Notes: generated from the letters alone by a model not told the origin. A DNA stretch of 64,000 nucleotides from Paenibacillus sp. FJAT-29882 (GCF_001510645.1 NZ_LMVB01000002.1:588068-652067); one strand, 5' to 3'; counted from the first letter of the stretch, positions 54,591 through 63,363 are shown. Numbers and translations are program-made.

Positions 54591-56180
54591 ATGTTGTTGA
54601 CCATTTTAATAATCCTTTTAGTCGTATTTATCGGTGGGCCACTCTGTTTATTTCTATGGCTTAAAACTGTTTCCAAGAAGCCCCAGCATTCCATTATTCG
54701 CGCACATCCGTATTTAGGATGGCTTCGGTACCTTTTAGAAAAGATGGGGCCAGAGTTTAGACAATATTGGTTTGACAATGATAATAGCGGCAAACCCTTT
54801 ACACGGTCGGAATTCTTAAGCGTTGTCTTTTCAGCAAAATATCGTAACGATCTTTTAAGTTTCGGATCCAAGCGAGATTTTGAAAAACCGGGTTACTATA
54901 TAGCAAATGGATTATTCCCCCTATTAAACGAGGAATTAAGAGTTGATAATCAAGAAAAGGTTCATGCAATGAAATATCAAATTGACCATGAGGGACTATT
55001 TACACGACGTGAACACCTTGAGAAGGATGAAGTCAATCGTTGGCTCTATCATGAGGAAGATGAGATAATAGTTGGCCCCGATCGAGATCTGCCATGGAAA
55101 TTATGCGGTCCTTTTGGTGCCTCTGCTACGTCTTATGGAGCTGTAGGCGAAAGTTATATCCTTTCGACAGGTAATGGTAGTAAGATGGCAGGTGGCTCGT
55201 GGATCAATACAGGTGAGGGTGGAATTGCACCGGAGCATTTAAAGAGTAATGCAGATGTTGTTGCACAGATTGGACCAGGTTTATTTGGATATCGGGATGA
55301 TAATGGGAACTTTTCACTCGAAGAATTTAGGTTGAAAGCCGAGGAATCAAATGTAAAGGCATTTGAACTAAAATTTGGTCAAGGGGCGAAAATTCGTGGC
55401 GGCCACTTAGAAGGTGAAAAAGTAACACCAAAGGTCGCAAGCATTCGTAATGTACCAGCTGGTAAAACCATTAATTCACCTAATCGCTTTCCTTTTTTGC
55501 ATAATCCAATGGAAGCGTTGAAGTTTATCAAAACACTTCAAAATGAAGGTGGAAAGCCTGTGGGAATTAAAATTGTCGTAGGATATCATTCTAATTTAGA
55601 TGAATTTTTCGAGACTATGAAAAGATTTCAAATCTATCCAGATTTCATCACAGTGGATGGTGGCGAAGGCGGTACTGGTGCCACATATAAATCAATGGCA
55701 GATTCCATGGGGATCCCTCTCTATCCGGCATTAATTACCGTAGTGGATAAAGCCCACCAGTATGGCATTCGCAATAAGCTAACGATTTTCGCCTCAGGAA
55801 AGTTAATATCCGCTGATAAAATTGCGATGGCTCTTGCTATTGGGGCGGATGCTGTTAACTCTGCGAGGGGTTTTATGATTGCAAACGGCTGTATTATGGC
55901 TTTGCAATGCCACACAGGAAAATGCCCTACAGGCATAACCACTACAGATCCAAAATATCAAGATGCACTCGTTCCGGAAGAAAAGCAATGGCGTGTTATG
56001 AATTATATTATTAATGTTCGGCAGGGGCTTTTTGCATTGGCTGCTGCTTGTGAAATCGATACACCAAGAAAGTTTTCTCGAGAACATATCGTATTTAATG
56101 ATGCTGAAGGAAAGATGAAAAGGTTATCCGATCTATTTCCAATTCCAGGATCTTCTGTAGAAATTAAAAAAGATTTATGA
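54591..56180 (+). CDS. FMN-binding glutamate-synthase-family protein (YerD-like)
   Basis: Protein of 529 residues: an N-terminal membrane helix (residues about 3-26), then the FMN-binding alpha-subunit core of glutamate synthase (RYNDLLSFGSKRDFEKPGYY-like start, KLCGPFGASATSYGAVGES, FELKFGQGAKIRGGHLEGEKV, FITVDGGEGGTGATYKSMADSMGIP, IFASGKLISADKIAMALAIGADAVNSARGFM). Three cysteines in NGCIMALQCHTGKCPTG fit the 3Fe-4S site. No glutaminase domain is present, so it is not a standard GltB; function of YerD proteins is poorly known. AGGAGG is correctly spaced. Stand-alone gene. Confidence 0.88.
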   Translation: MLLTILIILLVVFIGGPLCLFLWLKTVSKKPQHSIIRAHPYLGWLRYLLEKMGPEFRQYWFDNDNSGKPFTRSEFLSVVFSAKYRNDLLSFGSKRDFEKPGYYIANGLFPLLNEELRVDNQEKVHAMKYQIDHEGLFTRREHLEKDEVNRWLYHEEDEIIVGPDRDLPWKLCGPFGASATSYGAVGESYILSTGNGSKMAGGSWINTGEGGIAPEHLKSNADVVAQIGPGLFGYRDDNGNFSLEEFRLKAEESNVKAFELKFGQGAKIRGGHLEGEKVTPKVASIRNVPAGKTINSPNRFPFLHNPMEALKFIKTLQNEGGKPVGIKIVVGYHSNLDEFFETMKRFQIYPDFITVDGGEGGTGATYKSMADSMGIPLYPALITVVDKAHQYGIRNKLTIFASGKLISADKIAMALAIGADAVNSARGFMIANGCIMALQCHTGKCPTGITTTDPKYQDALVPEEKQWRVMNYIINVRQGLFALAAACEIDTPRKFSREHIVFNDAEGKMKRLSDLFPIPGSSVEIKKDL

Positions 56181-56235
56181 GATGAGAAAGGAACTACACA
56201 GCTAAGTTACTATAGGAATAGAATATTAGCTTACA

Positions 56236-56363
56236 TTATAGTGCGTGTTCAAAAAGGAGGATAAAAAGAGTCGAGAAGTGATCGTCTCGAGGGCCGTAGC
56301 GACAGAGCTTTGATGCAATTTGACAGCCATTTTTACCGGACTTTTTGAACAACCTCTTATAGT
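56236..56363. mobile_element. MITE with 7-bp target duplication
   Basis: A 114-bp element (56243-56356) has inverted ends GTGTTCAAAAAG and CTTTTTGAACAAC and no coding capacity. It is flanked by perfect direct repeats TTATAGT at 56236-56242 and 56357-56363. The interior (GAGTCGAGAAGTGATCGTC, TCGAGGGCCGTAGCGACAG) is GC-richer than its surroundings. The clean duplication indicates fairly recent transposition by a transposase supplied from elsewhere. Confidence 0.8.
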
Positions 56364-56427
56364 ACTACCAGGAGTTTAGTTGGGAAGATTTATCTATTAT
56401 TATTCTTTAAGAGCTTAAGGAAACTAG

Positions 56428-56808
56428 CTGAAATGTCTCATAGTTCAGCATGAAATACATGCATTCCAAACTCTGACATCTACAGCTATTACTGAAATGA
56501 GTACAAGTGCTGCAAAAATGACAGAAGGCTCGAATGCTGTCGCAGCAATCGAAAATGATTTGGAGTCTGTTCTCGTTGCAGTGCGCAATGTCAACAATGA
56601 AATCCAAGACGTATCGGCAGTAACAGAAGAAGTGCTTGCTTCAATGGAGGAAGTCATATCGCTCGCAACAGATAATGCCAGTCGTACTTATTCTGTGGCA
56701 GAAGCATCAGACATACAAAAGGATGGAATGGATTCACTCGTCAAAATGATTCAATTGTTTAATCGTTCATCTGCAAATCTTCGCACAGCACTTGAAAAGT
56801 TCAAATAA
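56428..56808 (+). pseudogene. Remnant of a methyl-accepting chemotaxis protein
   Basis: The open frame matches the last ~110 residues of an MCP signalling domain (EMSTSAAKMTEGSNAVAAI, VNNEIQDVSAVTEEVLASMEEV, ending in ALEKFK). It has no ligand domain, membrane segments or start site, and an in-frame stop just upstream. Decayed 3' end of a larger gene. Confidence 0.78.
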
Positions 56809-56832
56809 GTTAATTAGCACAATAAGGATATC

Positions 56833-56905
56833 CCAAGACGAAAGGATCAGGACCCACTATCCTTGCTTAATAGGAAGCTTCAATCATAGGGTAGGGTCCC
56901 TTCTT
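56833..56905. repeat. Hairpin repeat, GGGTCAGACC family, copy C (degenerate)
   Basis: GACGAAAGGATCAGGACCC and GGTAGGGTCCCTTCTTC form imperfect inverted ends around a 40-base middle. It is the most eroded of four copies and lies just after the chemoreceptor remnant. Confidence 0.45.
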
Positions 56906-56936
56906 CTCCAATTACTCTATACCTTAAACTGCGGGT

Positions 56937-56962
56937 CTTACTGCCCGTTAATGCAGGATAAA
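56937..56962 (-). repeat. Fragment of IS200/IS605-like repeat, R3
   Basis: CTTACTGCCCGTTAATGCAG plus GATAA is nearly identical to the terminal block of R1 (22557-22582) and, inverted, of R2 (43446-43470). Only this piece remains. Confidence 0.6.
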
Positions 56963-56994
56963 TTATATATTTTACATCTTTTTTCTTATGATAG

Positions 56995-57034
56995 GACAAA
57001 AAGGCTAACTCCAAACTAAATTAGCCTTTTTGTC
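56995..57034. terminator. Strong bidirectional terminator hairpin
   Basis: GACAAAAAGGCTAA and TTAGCCTTTTTGTC form a perfect 14-bp stem with a 12-base loop, A-rich on the left and T-rich on the right. It insulates the GntR-ABC operon from upstream sequence. The decayed genes upstream no longer need it. Confidence 0.8.
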
Positions 57035-57061
57035 TATTTTTTTAAAATCTACATTTGGTTA

Positions 57062-57116
57062 TTGACATTACTCCCCTATCGTTATATGGTTAATTACATA
57101 AGTAACTAACCAATAT
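57062..57116 (+). promoter_or_regulatory. GntR-ABC operon promoter with overlapping operator
   Basis: TTGACA (57062-57067) and TATGGT (57085-57090) are 17 bases apart. An inverted repeat ATATGGTTA...TAACCAATAT with an inner TTAC/GTAA pair (57084-57116) covers the -10 and start region, a good autorepressor site for the YtrA-like protein. Confidence 0.7.
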
Positions 57117-57128
57117 GGTGGTGAGGCA

Positions 57129-57500
57129 GTGAATAACTTAATTGACGATGGCCGGCCTATTTTTGTCCAGATCGCAGAACGGATTGAAGATGACATTATT
57201 GAAGGTGGTCTTCCTGAAGAAGCACAAGTTCCCTCAACGAATCAGTTCGCCGCATTTTACAAAATCAATCCTGCAACTGCTGCCAAAGGCGTGAATTTGC
57301 TAGTGGATGAAGGTATTTTATACAAAAAGCGGGGGATTGGCATGTTTGTTGCAGAAGGAGCACGAACAAAAGTAATCGAAAAACGAAAAGAGCAATTTTT
57401 CGAAGAGTATGTGATCACGATGATTCGTGAAGCAGAGAAGCTTGGTATTACAGCTGATCAGTTGACGGATATGATCCAGAGAGGAGATAACAAACGATGA
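57129..57500 (+). CDS. GntR-family repressor, YtrA subfamily
   Basis: Short regulator of 123 residues: a GntR winged helix-turn-helix (PIFVQIAERIEDDIIEGGLPEEAQVPS, NQFAAFYKINPATAAKGVNLLVDEGILYKKRGIGMFV) and a short helical C-terminal tail for dimerisation, the YtrA pattern. The start is a GTG with GGTGAGG close upstream. It overlaps the ATPase gene by four bases, and its promoter carries a palindromic operator; such repressors usually respond to cell-envelope stress or antibiotics and control the adjacent ABC exporter. Confidence 0.92.
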   Translation: MNNLIDDGRPIFVQIAERIEDDIIEGGLPEEAQVPSTNQFAAFYKINPATAAKGVNLLVDEGILYKKRGIGMFVAEGARTKVIEKRKEQFFEEYVITMIREAEKLGITADQLTDMIQRGDNKR

Positions 57501-58393
57501 AAAATGTGATTGAAGTTAAACAGCTGAATAAATCGTATGGAAAATTTAATGCAATTCATGACACTAGTTTCACCATGCAGGCAGATAAAATCTACGGACT
57601 TCTCGGCAGAAACGGTGCAGGTAAAACAACTTTAATGAAAATGATCACAGCACAAATTTTCCCTACAAGTGGTGATTTAAAAGTATTTGGGGGAAATCCC
57701 TATGAAAATGCTAACGTCCTTAGCCAAATTTGTTTTATTAAAGAGAGCCAGAAATACCCTGATCATTACAATATCCTTGACGTATTAGACGTTTCTAAAT
57801 CCATTTTTCCAAATTGGGATGTCGACTTTTCTAGGCTATTGATCGAGGATTTCAACTTACCCCTCAAGAGAAGGATAAAAAAGCTATCCAGAGGAATGCT
57901 TTCTGCAGTAGGAATTGTGATAGGACTTGCAAGTCGGGCTCCTCTAACCATTTTTGATGAACCATACTTAGGTCTCGATGCGGTTTCAAGAGGTCTCTTT
58001 TACGATCATTTGATGGAGGATTATGTTAAACATCCACGAACAGTGATTTTGTCTACCCATTTGATTGATGAAGTGAGCAACTTGCTTGAACATATTTTAG
58101 TCATTGACAACGGGAAGCTGATTATTGATCAAGATGCAGAGGAGTTACGGGGTAAGGCTTTCACAGTCACCGGGCAAACATCTAAGGTGGAAGCGTTTCT
58201 TATTGGAAAAGAAACGGTGCACCGTGAGCCGTTCGGTGGATTACTATCCGCTACTGTCATTCGCAACCAAAACGGTTCTGATCAAAAACAAGCGGAAGCA
58301 AATGGACTTGAGATCTCCCCTGTTTCCTTACAGCAACTTATCGTCCATTTGACAAGTGGAAAATCTGAACAAAAAGGAGCGATGGCGAAGTGA
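57497..58393 (+). CDS. ABC transporter ATP-binding protein (YtrB-like)
   Basis: Export-type ATPase of 298 residues. Walker A GRNGAGKTT at about residues 37-45, an unusual Q-loop-containing FIKESQKYPDHYN, signature LSRGMLSAVGI, Walker B LTIFDEP and H-loop LSTHLIDE. A C-terminal domain of about 80 residues follows. Coupled to the GntR gene and, by GTGA overlap, to the permease. Substrate unknown; relatives handle antibiotics or wall precursors. Confidence 0.93.
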   Translation: MKNVIEVKQLNKSYGKFNAIHDTSFTMQADKIYGLLGRNGAGKTTLMKMITAQIFPTSGDLKVFGGNPYENANVLSQICFIKESQKYPDHYNILDVLDVSKSIFPNWDVDFSRLLIEDFNLPLKRRIKKLSRGMLSAVGIVIGLASRAPLTIFDEPYLGLDAVSRGLFYDHLMEDYVKHPRTVILSTHLIDEVSNLLEHILVIDNGKLIIDQDAEELRGKAFTVTGQTSKVEAFLIGKETVHREPFGGLLSATVIRNQNGSDQKQAEANGLEISPVSLQQLIVHLTSGKSEQKGAMAK

Positions 58394-59076
58394 ATAGAAT
58401 TACTGGCGTTTTAAAACTTCATTCTCGTGATAAATGGTCGTGGATTTACATTCCAGCTATCGTACTGTTTTCTAGTTTTGTGGTGAATCTAATCGTAAGT
58501 TTCTTATTCATGAATCAAGAAGATATGTATACAGGTGGGCTAACTTCAATTGTCATTTACCTTTTTGTAGCAGGAATTATCGTAGTAGGAAAAACATTTC
58601 CATTTGCGATCGGCATGTCGATTAGAAGAATCGACTATTTTATCGGGTCTGCAATAATCGGAATGATCAGTAGTGCGTTCTTCACAAGTTTGATTTTCTT
58701 ATTCGCCCAATTAGAAAAACAGACGAATGGCTGGGGCACTAGACTCCACTTTTTCCACTTTCCCTATGTCAATGATGGTACACTCTTGGAACAATTTATT
58801 CTGTACATGATTCTTTTTCTCAATATGTTCTTCTTAGGCTTTTTAATAGCCAGTTATTCACGGCGTTTTGGTCGCAAAGGGATGTTCATTGGGGCGATGG
58901 CCTTCTTACTGATTGGAAGTATAGCGGTCTTTCTTGTGCATCATTTCGAAGCTTGGGGAAGCATCTTTAGTTGGTTTGCTAGCCAGACAGCTGTACAAAT
59001 CGCCTATTGGCTCGTACCTTTCACTCTCCTCTATCTACTTGGCTCATACCGCATGTTGCGGCGGGCAGTCATTTAA
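58390..59076 (+). CDS. ABC transporter permease of the GntR-ABC operon
   Basis: Membrane protein of 228 residues with six predicted helices and no EAA loop, as in ABC-2-type exporters. It starts at a GTG overlapping the ATPase stop (GTGA) with GGAG ten bases upstream. MSIRRIDYFIGSA after the second helix is the conserved cytoplasmic segment seen in YtrC/D-like partners. One permease gene is present, so it probably forms a homodimer. Confidence 0.85.
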   Translation: MNRITGVLKLHSRDKWSWIYIPAIVLFSSFVVNLIVSFLFMNQEDMYTGGLTSIVIYLFVAGIIVVGKTFPFAIGMSIRRIDYFIGSAIIGMISSAFFTSLIFLFAQLEKQTNGWGTRLHFFHFPYVNDGTLLEQFILYMILFLNMFFLGFLIASYSRRFGRKGMFIGAMAFLLIGSIAVFLVHHFEAWGSIFSWFASQTAVQIAYWLVPFTLLYLLGSYRMLRRAVI

Positions 59077-59206
59077 TCTCTCACAGGAGAAAAATATTTG
59101 ATATAGAAAATAACACATTTCAGATGCATACAGTAAAACAAGGATTGAACCTTAAGGTAAATCGAACAAATTTCACCAATAGATCCACAGCACAATTCAA
59201 AAGGAA

Positions 59207-59244
59207 ACAAGAAGTTGATGTGATTATTGACATCAACTTCTTGT
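59207..59244. terminator. Terminator after the GntR-ABC operon
   Basis: ACAAGAAGTTGATGT and ACATCAACTTCTTGT are a perfect 15-bp stem with an eight-base loop. It lies 130 bases after the permease stop. The 59245-59351 stretch to the next gene shows only a small GCACTGAGTGC palindrome. Confidence 0.75.
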
Positions 59245-59351
59245 CTTAATGCTTTATTACATCAATAATTAATAAGGTGACGCACTCCACACGCACTGAG
59301 TGCATATGGAAGTATATGGGGTACCGGTTAGTTACAACGCTTGCGGCTCTC

Positions 59352-59879
59352 TTATCCCCTATATTTTAAAGCTAGTCCTTTTAAGAAATTCCTAGCGTAT
59401 CGATCACCACACTCTTTATAATTCCTATGACCTTCTTTTCTTAATATAGCGCTTAATTCTCCTTTTGTTATCATGACTCCTGCTTCTTCTAAGATATCAA
59501 GCATATCCTCACTTGTTAATGTTAGGGCTATTTTCAATTTCTTTAGAAGAATATTATTAACACTTTCCGTATTCTCTACAGACAGTGCTGGGCTTTTAGG
59601 TTGTCCTGGTTTTGGATCTTGTTTCCCACGTTTAAAAATAATTAAGCCATTGAAAAATGACTCTAACATCATATTATTGCATATTATATTCTCTTCATTT
59701 TCAGTTATATCATCATCATTGTCAGCTTCATTATGGTAACTGTCCTTTAATTTTGTGAGCATCTTTAGCACGTCTTCTGTTGTTACTTCAATACCGCCAA
59801 GTTTAAATATCTTTACCATATCTGTATTTTTTATATCTAGAGCATATCTTAATCTAATTAATATATCATGATTATTCAT
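59352..59879 (-). CDS. DUF1456 protein (YehS-like)
   Basis: Protein of about 175 residues made of two tandem DUF1456 repeats: NNHDILIRLRYALDIKNTDMVKIFKLGGIEVTTEDVLKML at the start and NNILLKKLKIALTLTSEDMLDILEEAGVMITKGELSAIL after a linker rich in Asp, Glu and Asn. The C-terminus has the typical YKECGDRYARNFLKGL motif. GGAGG precedes the ATG at 59879; a frame from 59954 lacks a site. Molecular function of the family is unknown. Stand-alone gene. Confidence 0.88.
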   Translation of the reverse strand: MNNHDILIRLRYALDIKNTDMVKIFKLGGIEVTTEDVLKMLTKLKDSYHNEADNDDDITENEENIICNNMMLESFFNGLIIFKRGKQDPKPGQPKSPALSVENTESVNNILLKKLKIALTLTSEDMLDILEEAGVMITKGELSAILRKEGHRNYKECGDRYARNFLKGLALKYRG

Positions 59880-60016
59880 GTATAAACCTCCTATAATATT
59901 GCCTATTTGCACAGTAGCTTCATCATTTTTATTGCCCTTTTTAAAAACTACCATGAGATCTTAACGAGGAATTTCTTCACAAACTAATTGAATGGATTGA
60001 AATGAAAGAAGAAAGA

Positions 60017-60047
60017 AGTCCGAGAATCTTTTATAGATTCTCGGACT
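60017..60047 (-). terminator. Terminator after the RlmCD gene
   Basis: AGTCCGAGAATC and GATTCTCGGACT form a perfect 12-bp stem with a seven-base loop; TTCTTTCTTC follows on the minus strand. Placed 12 bases after the stop. Confidence 0.82.
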
Positions 60048-60059
60048 GTTACATATCTT

Positions 60060-61430
60060 CTATTTTTTTTCGAGCAATACACAGCACTCGACATGTGTCG
60101 TCATCGGGAACATATCCACAGGCTGAATTTCAACCGTCTGATACCCTCCATCTTCTAAAATACGTAGATCACGAGCAAGTGTTGCCGGATTGCATGATAC
60201 GTAAACAACCTTCTTCGGCTTCATTTCGATAATCGTGTTTAGCAGTGTTTCCTCACAGCCTTTACGTGGTGGATCGACTACTAATACATCGGCGCGGTTC
60301 CCGTCCTGATACCATTCAGAGATGACGTTTGCTGCTTCGCCAACTTCAAATTCAACATTGTTAATTTCGTTGATAAGAGCGTTACGACGTGCGTCAGCAA
60401 TTGCTTCTGGCACAACTTCCACCCCAAGAACATGCTTAGCATTTTGGGCAAGGGATAGTGAAATAGTCCCAATTCCACAATAAGCATCAATCACAGTCTC
60501 TTTTCCAGTAAGTCCGGCAAATTCAAGTGCTTTGCTATAAAGTACCTTTGTTTGATCAGGGTTAATTTGGTAAAAGGATAACGGCGAAATAGCAAATTTC
60601 ACGTCGCCAATATAATCATAAATGACATCATTGCCCCAAAGAACCTTTGTTTTTTCACCCATGATGACGTTTGTTCGTTTTGAATTCACATTATGAACAA
60701 TCGATTTCACATGCGGCAAACGAGCCGTGATTTCTTCGACAAGATTATTTTTTTGTAGCAGTTTAGCCGTTCTTGTTACAAGCACAATCATCAGCTCTCC
60801 GGTTTGTTTTGCATAACGGGCCATAATGTGACGAAGCACACCTTGGTGATGTTTCTCGTTATACGGCTCTACACCAAGTTCATTGCAGATTTCTTTCACA
60901 GTTTGAATCGCTTCATTGACAGCCGGGTGCTGGATGATGCTTTCATTTGTATCAACAATTTCATGGCTACGTGGTTTAAAGAATCCTGCGATAAGTTGGC
61001 CATCTTTTTCACCAACAGGAACCTGAGCTTTATTGCGGTAGTGTAAGGGTTCCTTCATGCCAATAATCGGATGAATCGTTACATCCTCAAGTTTGCCAAT
61101 TCTTGCCATCACTTCACGGACTGTTTTTTCTTTGAATTGTAGCTGACCTTCATAACTCAGGTGATGAAGCTGACTACCACCGTATTTATGCGCTTCTTCT
61201 TTTTTCACTTCTACGCGGTTTTTACTTTTTTCTTTCAGTTCCATTAAGCGACCAAATCCGTAGCCTTTGTTCGTCTTCGTTACTTTGATTTGTGCTTTTT
61301 CCCCAGGCAATGCGTAGGGAACGAAAATTGGGTAGCCATCGACCTTAGCAACACCTGACCCATCATGTGTTAAGTCCTCAAATTCTACATCTATTACATC
61401 ATTCTTTGAAACGGGAATTGTTTTTTCCAT
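60060..61430 (-). CDS. rlmD: 23S rRNA (uracil-C5)-methyltransferase RlmCD
   Basis: SAM-dependent m5U methyltransferase of 456 residues (TRAM domain at residues about 5-65, then the RumA-type core). Motif I is [14 protein letters not shown], motif [15 protein letters not shown] with the catalytic-region cysteine following in [14 protein letters not shown], and the C-terminus is [16 protein letters not shown]. In Gram-positives one enzyme methylates both U747 and U1939. The Fe-S cysteines normally just after the TRAM domain are absent: the region reads [25 protein letters not shown] precedes the ATG. In B. subtilis the homologue yefA is next to dagK, also encoded here. Confidence 0.92.
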   Translation of the reverse strand: MEKTIPVSKNDVIDVEFEDLTHDGSGVAKVDGYPIFVPYALPGEKAQIKVTKTNKGYGFGRLMELKEKSKNRVEVKKEEAHKYGGSQLHHLSYEGQLQFKEKTVREVMARIGKLEDVTIHPIIGMKEPLHYRNKAQVPVGEKDGQLIAGFFKPRSHEIVDTNESIIQHPAVNEAIQTVKEICNELGVEPYNEKHHQGVLRHIMARYAKQTGELMIVLVTRTAKLLQKNNLVEEITARLPHVKSIVHNVNSKRTNVIMGEKTKVLWGNDVIYDYIGDVKFAISPLSFYQINPDQTKVLYSKALEFAGLTGKETVIDAYCGIGTISLSLAQNAKHVLGVEVVPEAIADARRNALINEINNVEFEVGEAANVISEWYQDGNRADVLVVDPPRKGCEETLLNTIIEMKPKKVVYVSCNPATLARDLRILEDGGYQTVEIQPVDMFPMTTHVECCVLLEKK

Positions 61431-61653
61431 TGTATACTTCCTTTTCTATCGAAATGCTTACAGTTCAAACAAAAACTGCAGCAGTATCCATCATATATTT
61501 AGAACTCTTATTTTATCACATATTCACTAGACAAACAAAAGCACCTTTTAGCAAAGTCTTTCATAAAATAAATAAAACTTTCAAAATAAATGTGGACATG
61601 CGTATATGATTTGGCTTTTAAAGCAAAATAAGGGAAAAAGTGAGGTGAGCAAA

Positions 61654-61875
61654 ATGGGATTGTTCCAAACGATTTCTGCCTGGAATACCGCTAGACAAGA
61701 AAAACATATAGCGCTTATGCAAGATAAAGGGCTATGTCCGGATTGCCGCGGTCGGGGCTTCAGCTCGTATGCACCTTATGAATATGGCTACACGAATGTG
61801 TACGATTGTTCAGGCTGCAACGGTAGCGGCTCTTATGTAGATTGGGTAGAAACAACTAATCAAACTGAAGGCTAA
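61654..61875 (+). CDS. Small zinc-ribbon-like protein with DnaJ-type cysteine pairs
   Basis: Protein of 73 residues from MGLFQTISAWNTARQ (GAGGTGAGC before the ATG; an upstream ATG has no site). Two CxxC pairs, LCPDCRGRGF and DCSGCNGSGS, each followed by a GxG pattern as in the DnaJ CXXCXGXG zinc centre, suggest one bound zinc. A tyrosine-rich loop (SSYAPYEYGYTNVYD) lies between them. I do not recognise a characterised family. It is monocistronic and shares a bidirectional terminator with the convergent hydrolase gene. Confidence 0.78.
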   Translation: MGLFQTISAWNTARQEKHIALMQDKGLCPDCRGRGFSSYAPYEYGYTNVYDCSGCNGSGSYVDWVETTNQTEG

Positions 61876-61924
61876 GGAACTAACAAAAAATACGGCCTGT
61901 AAAGCCGTCTTTTTTGTTAGTTCC
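61876..61924. terminator. Long bidirectional terminator
   Basis: GGAACTAACAAAAAA and ACGGC pair with GCCGT and TTTTTTGTTAGTTCC around CTGTAAA, giving about 20 paired bases with A- and T-runs on both arms. It serves both convergent genes and overlaps the hydrolase stop codon. Confidence 0.88.
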
Positions 61925-62639
61925 TACATTTCTTCGCTTCTTCAAAGAATTGCTTTAATGTAGGGAGCAATTCTTGAGACTCCAAATTGAAGCTTCCTGA
62001 TGAGCCGTCAGTAATAGTTTTAACGCGGGCACCTGGGACAGAGCGCAGGTATTCCTTCGCTCCTTCCTCTGTCAATCCGATTCCCTCCTGACTACCTCGA
62101 AGGACTAATACCGGACAATTAACATGGCCCAGTTGTTTCCAAAATGGCTGTTCATGGGAATCATGTTCGATTGCTTTTAATGTATCGAGCGTCATATGAG
62201 TTAGCGCAGTTCTCCCTGTTTTTTGAACAAGAAGATTGGCCCATCCCTTTGGTAAATCTGTTTCAACAGCAGGATAATCGCCAATGATGAGTCCTTTCAA
62301 GCGACTTAGGTTTTCCATCGCAAATCCTAAAGCATAAACCACGCCACGATGAAAACCAAATAGGACGAAATTTTCAATATGGATATGATTAATCACGCTT
62401 TCAATATCTGTTACATGATCCTCTAGCGTATATCCCATTTCTGGTGCATCACTTCGCCCTCTTCCACGCATCGTAATAACAAGAGCACGACGGGGCGCAA
62501 GAGCACGAAGAATATCCTCGTACTCTTCCCCTGTCTCCGTCAAACCGGGAATGATGACGAGTGGGGGTTCTGTAGACGGTCCAGTGTTGTCGATATAATG
62601 GATACGAATATCTCCATTTTTAACCCAACCTTCAAGCAT
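61917..62639 (-). CDS. Alpha/beta-hydrolase-fold protein with degenerate active site
   Basis: Protein of 240 residues with the alpha/beta hydrolase order: oxyanion region PLVIIPGLTETGEEY, the GRGRSDAPEMGYTLEDHVTD block typical of esterases/haloperoxidases, and the strand-5 elbow. The elbow reads LFGFHRG, so the serine of GxSxG is histidine, and no clear catalytic histidine follows the end region TDGSSGSFNLESQ. It may be a non-enzymatic or altered member. It follows the GNAT gene by 13 bases and may be co-transcribed with it. Confidence 0.82.
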   Translation of the reverse strand: MLEGWVKNGDIRIHYIDNTGPSTEPPLVIIPGLTETGEEYEDILRALAPRRALVITMRGRGRSDAPEMGYTLEDHVTDIESVINHIHIENFVLFGFHRGVVYALGFAMENLSRLKGLIIGDYPAVETDLPKGWANLLVQKTGRTALTHMTLDTLKAIEHDSHEQPFWKQLGHVNCPVLVLRGSQEGIGLTEEGAKEYLRSVPGARVKTITDGSSGSFNLESQELLPTLKQFFEEAKKCRN

Positions 62640-62652
62640 TACATTCCCTCCC

Positions 62653-63216
62653 TTATGACAGCTGTTTCACCATATATTCATAATCATGCCCGTTAATTTG
62701 TCTGCGATTCACAGTTTTATATCCAAGTTTATTGTATAAACCGTGTGCACGTGTATTTTCTACCTCAACATTTAAAGAAATCCTTCTATGTCCTTTTGAT
62801 ATCGCAAGCTCCTGGGCCGCTTCAATCAAGGCAGTTCCTATTCCTCGTCCCCAAAACTGCGGGTTGACACTCACTGTATCGATATAAAAATCTTCCGGTT
62901 CCGCTTCTTTCTCAGTCGTTATCTCCGAATTATTATTCTTCTCTCTTAAACGATCCACGATTGGTCCATCCAGTTGTTCTGCATCACTTCCAAGATAGGT
63001 TACAATAAGTCCTGCTACATTTCCTTCAATTTCTATGATCAGCGTATTCTCATAGCTTAATCGGTTATCAGGATGACTGAAAAAATAGTGAAGCACTTCT
63101 AAAATGGCTTCCTCTTCCTGTTCACTTGTTAACGCTTCAGCAATATCCTGAATCGCCAATCGAATCAAATAAGCGGATATCTGTCCATCCGCTGGTACGG
63201 CTTGTCTGATCATCAT
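62653..63216 (-). CDS. GNAT-family N-acetyltransferase
   Basis: Acetyltransferase of 187 residues. The acetyl-CoA-binding motif A reads VNPQFWGRGIGTALIEAAQELA with the R/QxxGxG/A signature, followed by ISLNVEVENTRAHGLYNKLGYKTVNRR (motif B). GAGGAG precedes two adjacent ATGs; I use the first. Substrate cannot be inferred. It lies upstream of the degenerate hydrolase gene, same strand. Confidence 0.9.
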   Translation of the reverse strand: MMIRQAVPADGQISAYLIRLAIQDIAEALTSEQEEEAILEVLHYFFSHPDNRLSYENTLIIEIEGNVAGLIVTYLGSDAEQLDGPIVDRLREKNNNSEITTEKEAEPEDFYIDTVSVNPQFWGRGIGTALIEAAQELAISKGHRRISLNVEVENTRAHGLYNKLGYKTVNRRQINGHDYEYMVKQLS

Positions 63217-63243
63217 TTTTTTGTTCTCCTCAAATTAGAAAGA

Positions 63244-63351
63244 GAATGTCCCAAAAGGGTCTGACCTCACACTAAAATACACAGATTATTATGGAATACA
63301 CCTAATACTGTATAGTTGTATGGTCTGCCACTTTAGTTTTGAGACATCCTC
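63244..63351. repeat. Hairpin repeat, GGGTCAGACC family, copy D
   Basis: GAATGTCCCAAAAGGGTCTG and GGTCTGCC...TTTGAGACATCC are the inverted ends. The same outer GTCTCA-like end and inner GGTCTGACC block occur in copy A. It occupies most of the gap between the DagK and GNAT genes. Confidence 0.55.
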
Positions 63352-63363
63352 CATTTTACTCAT

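Noticed and set aside
59007..59249. 80-codon plus frame over the permease end
   Set aside because: Mostly in an alternative frame of the permease gene and ends inside the terminator hairpin.
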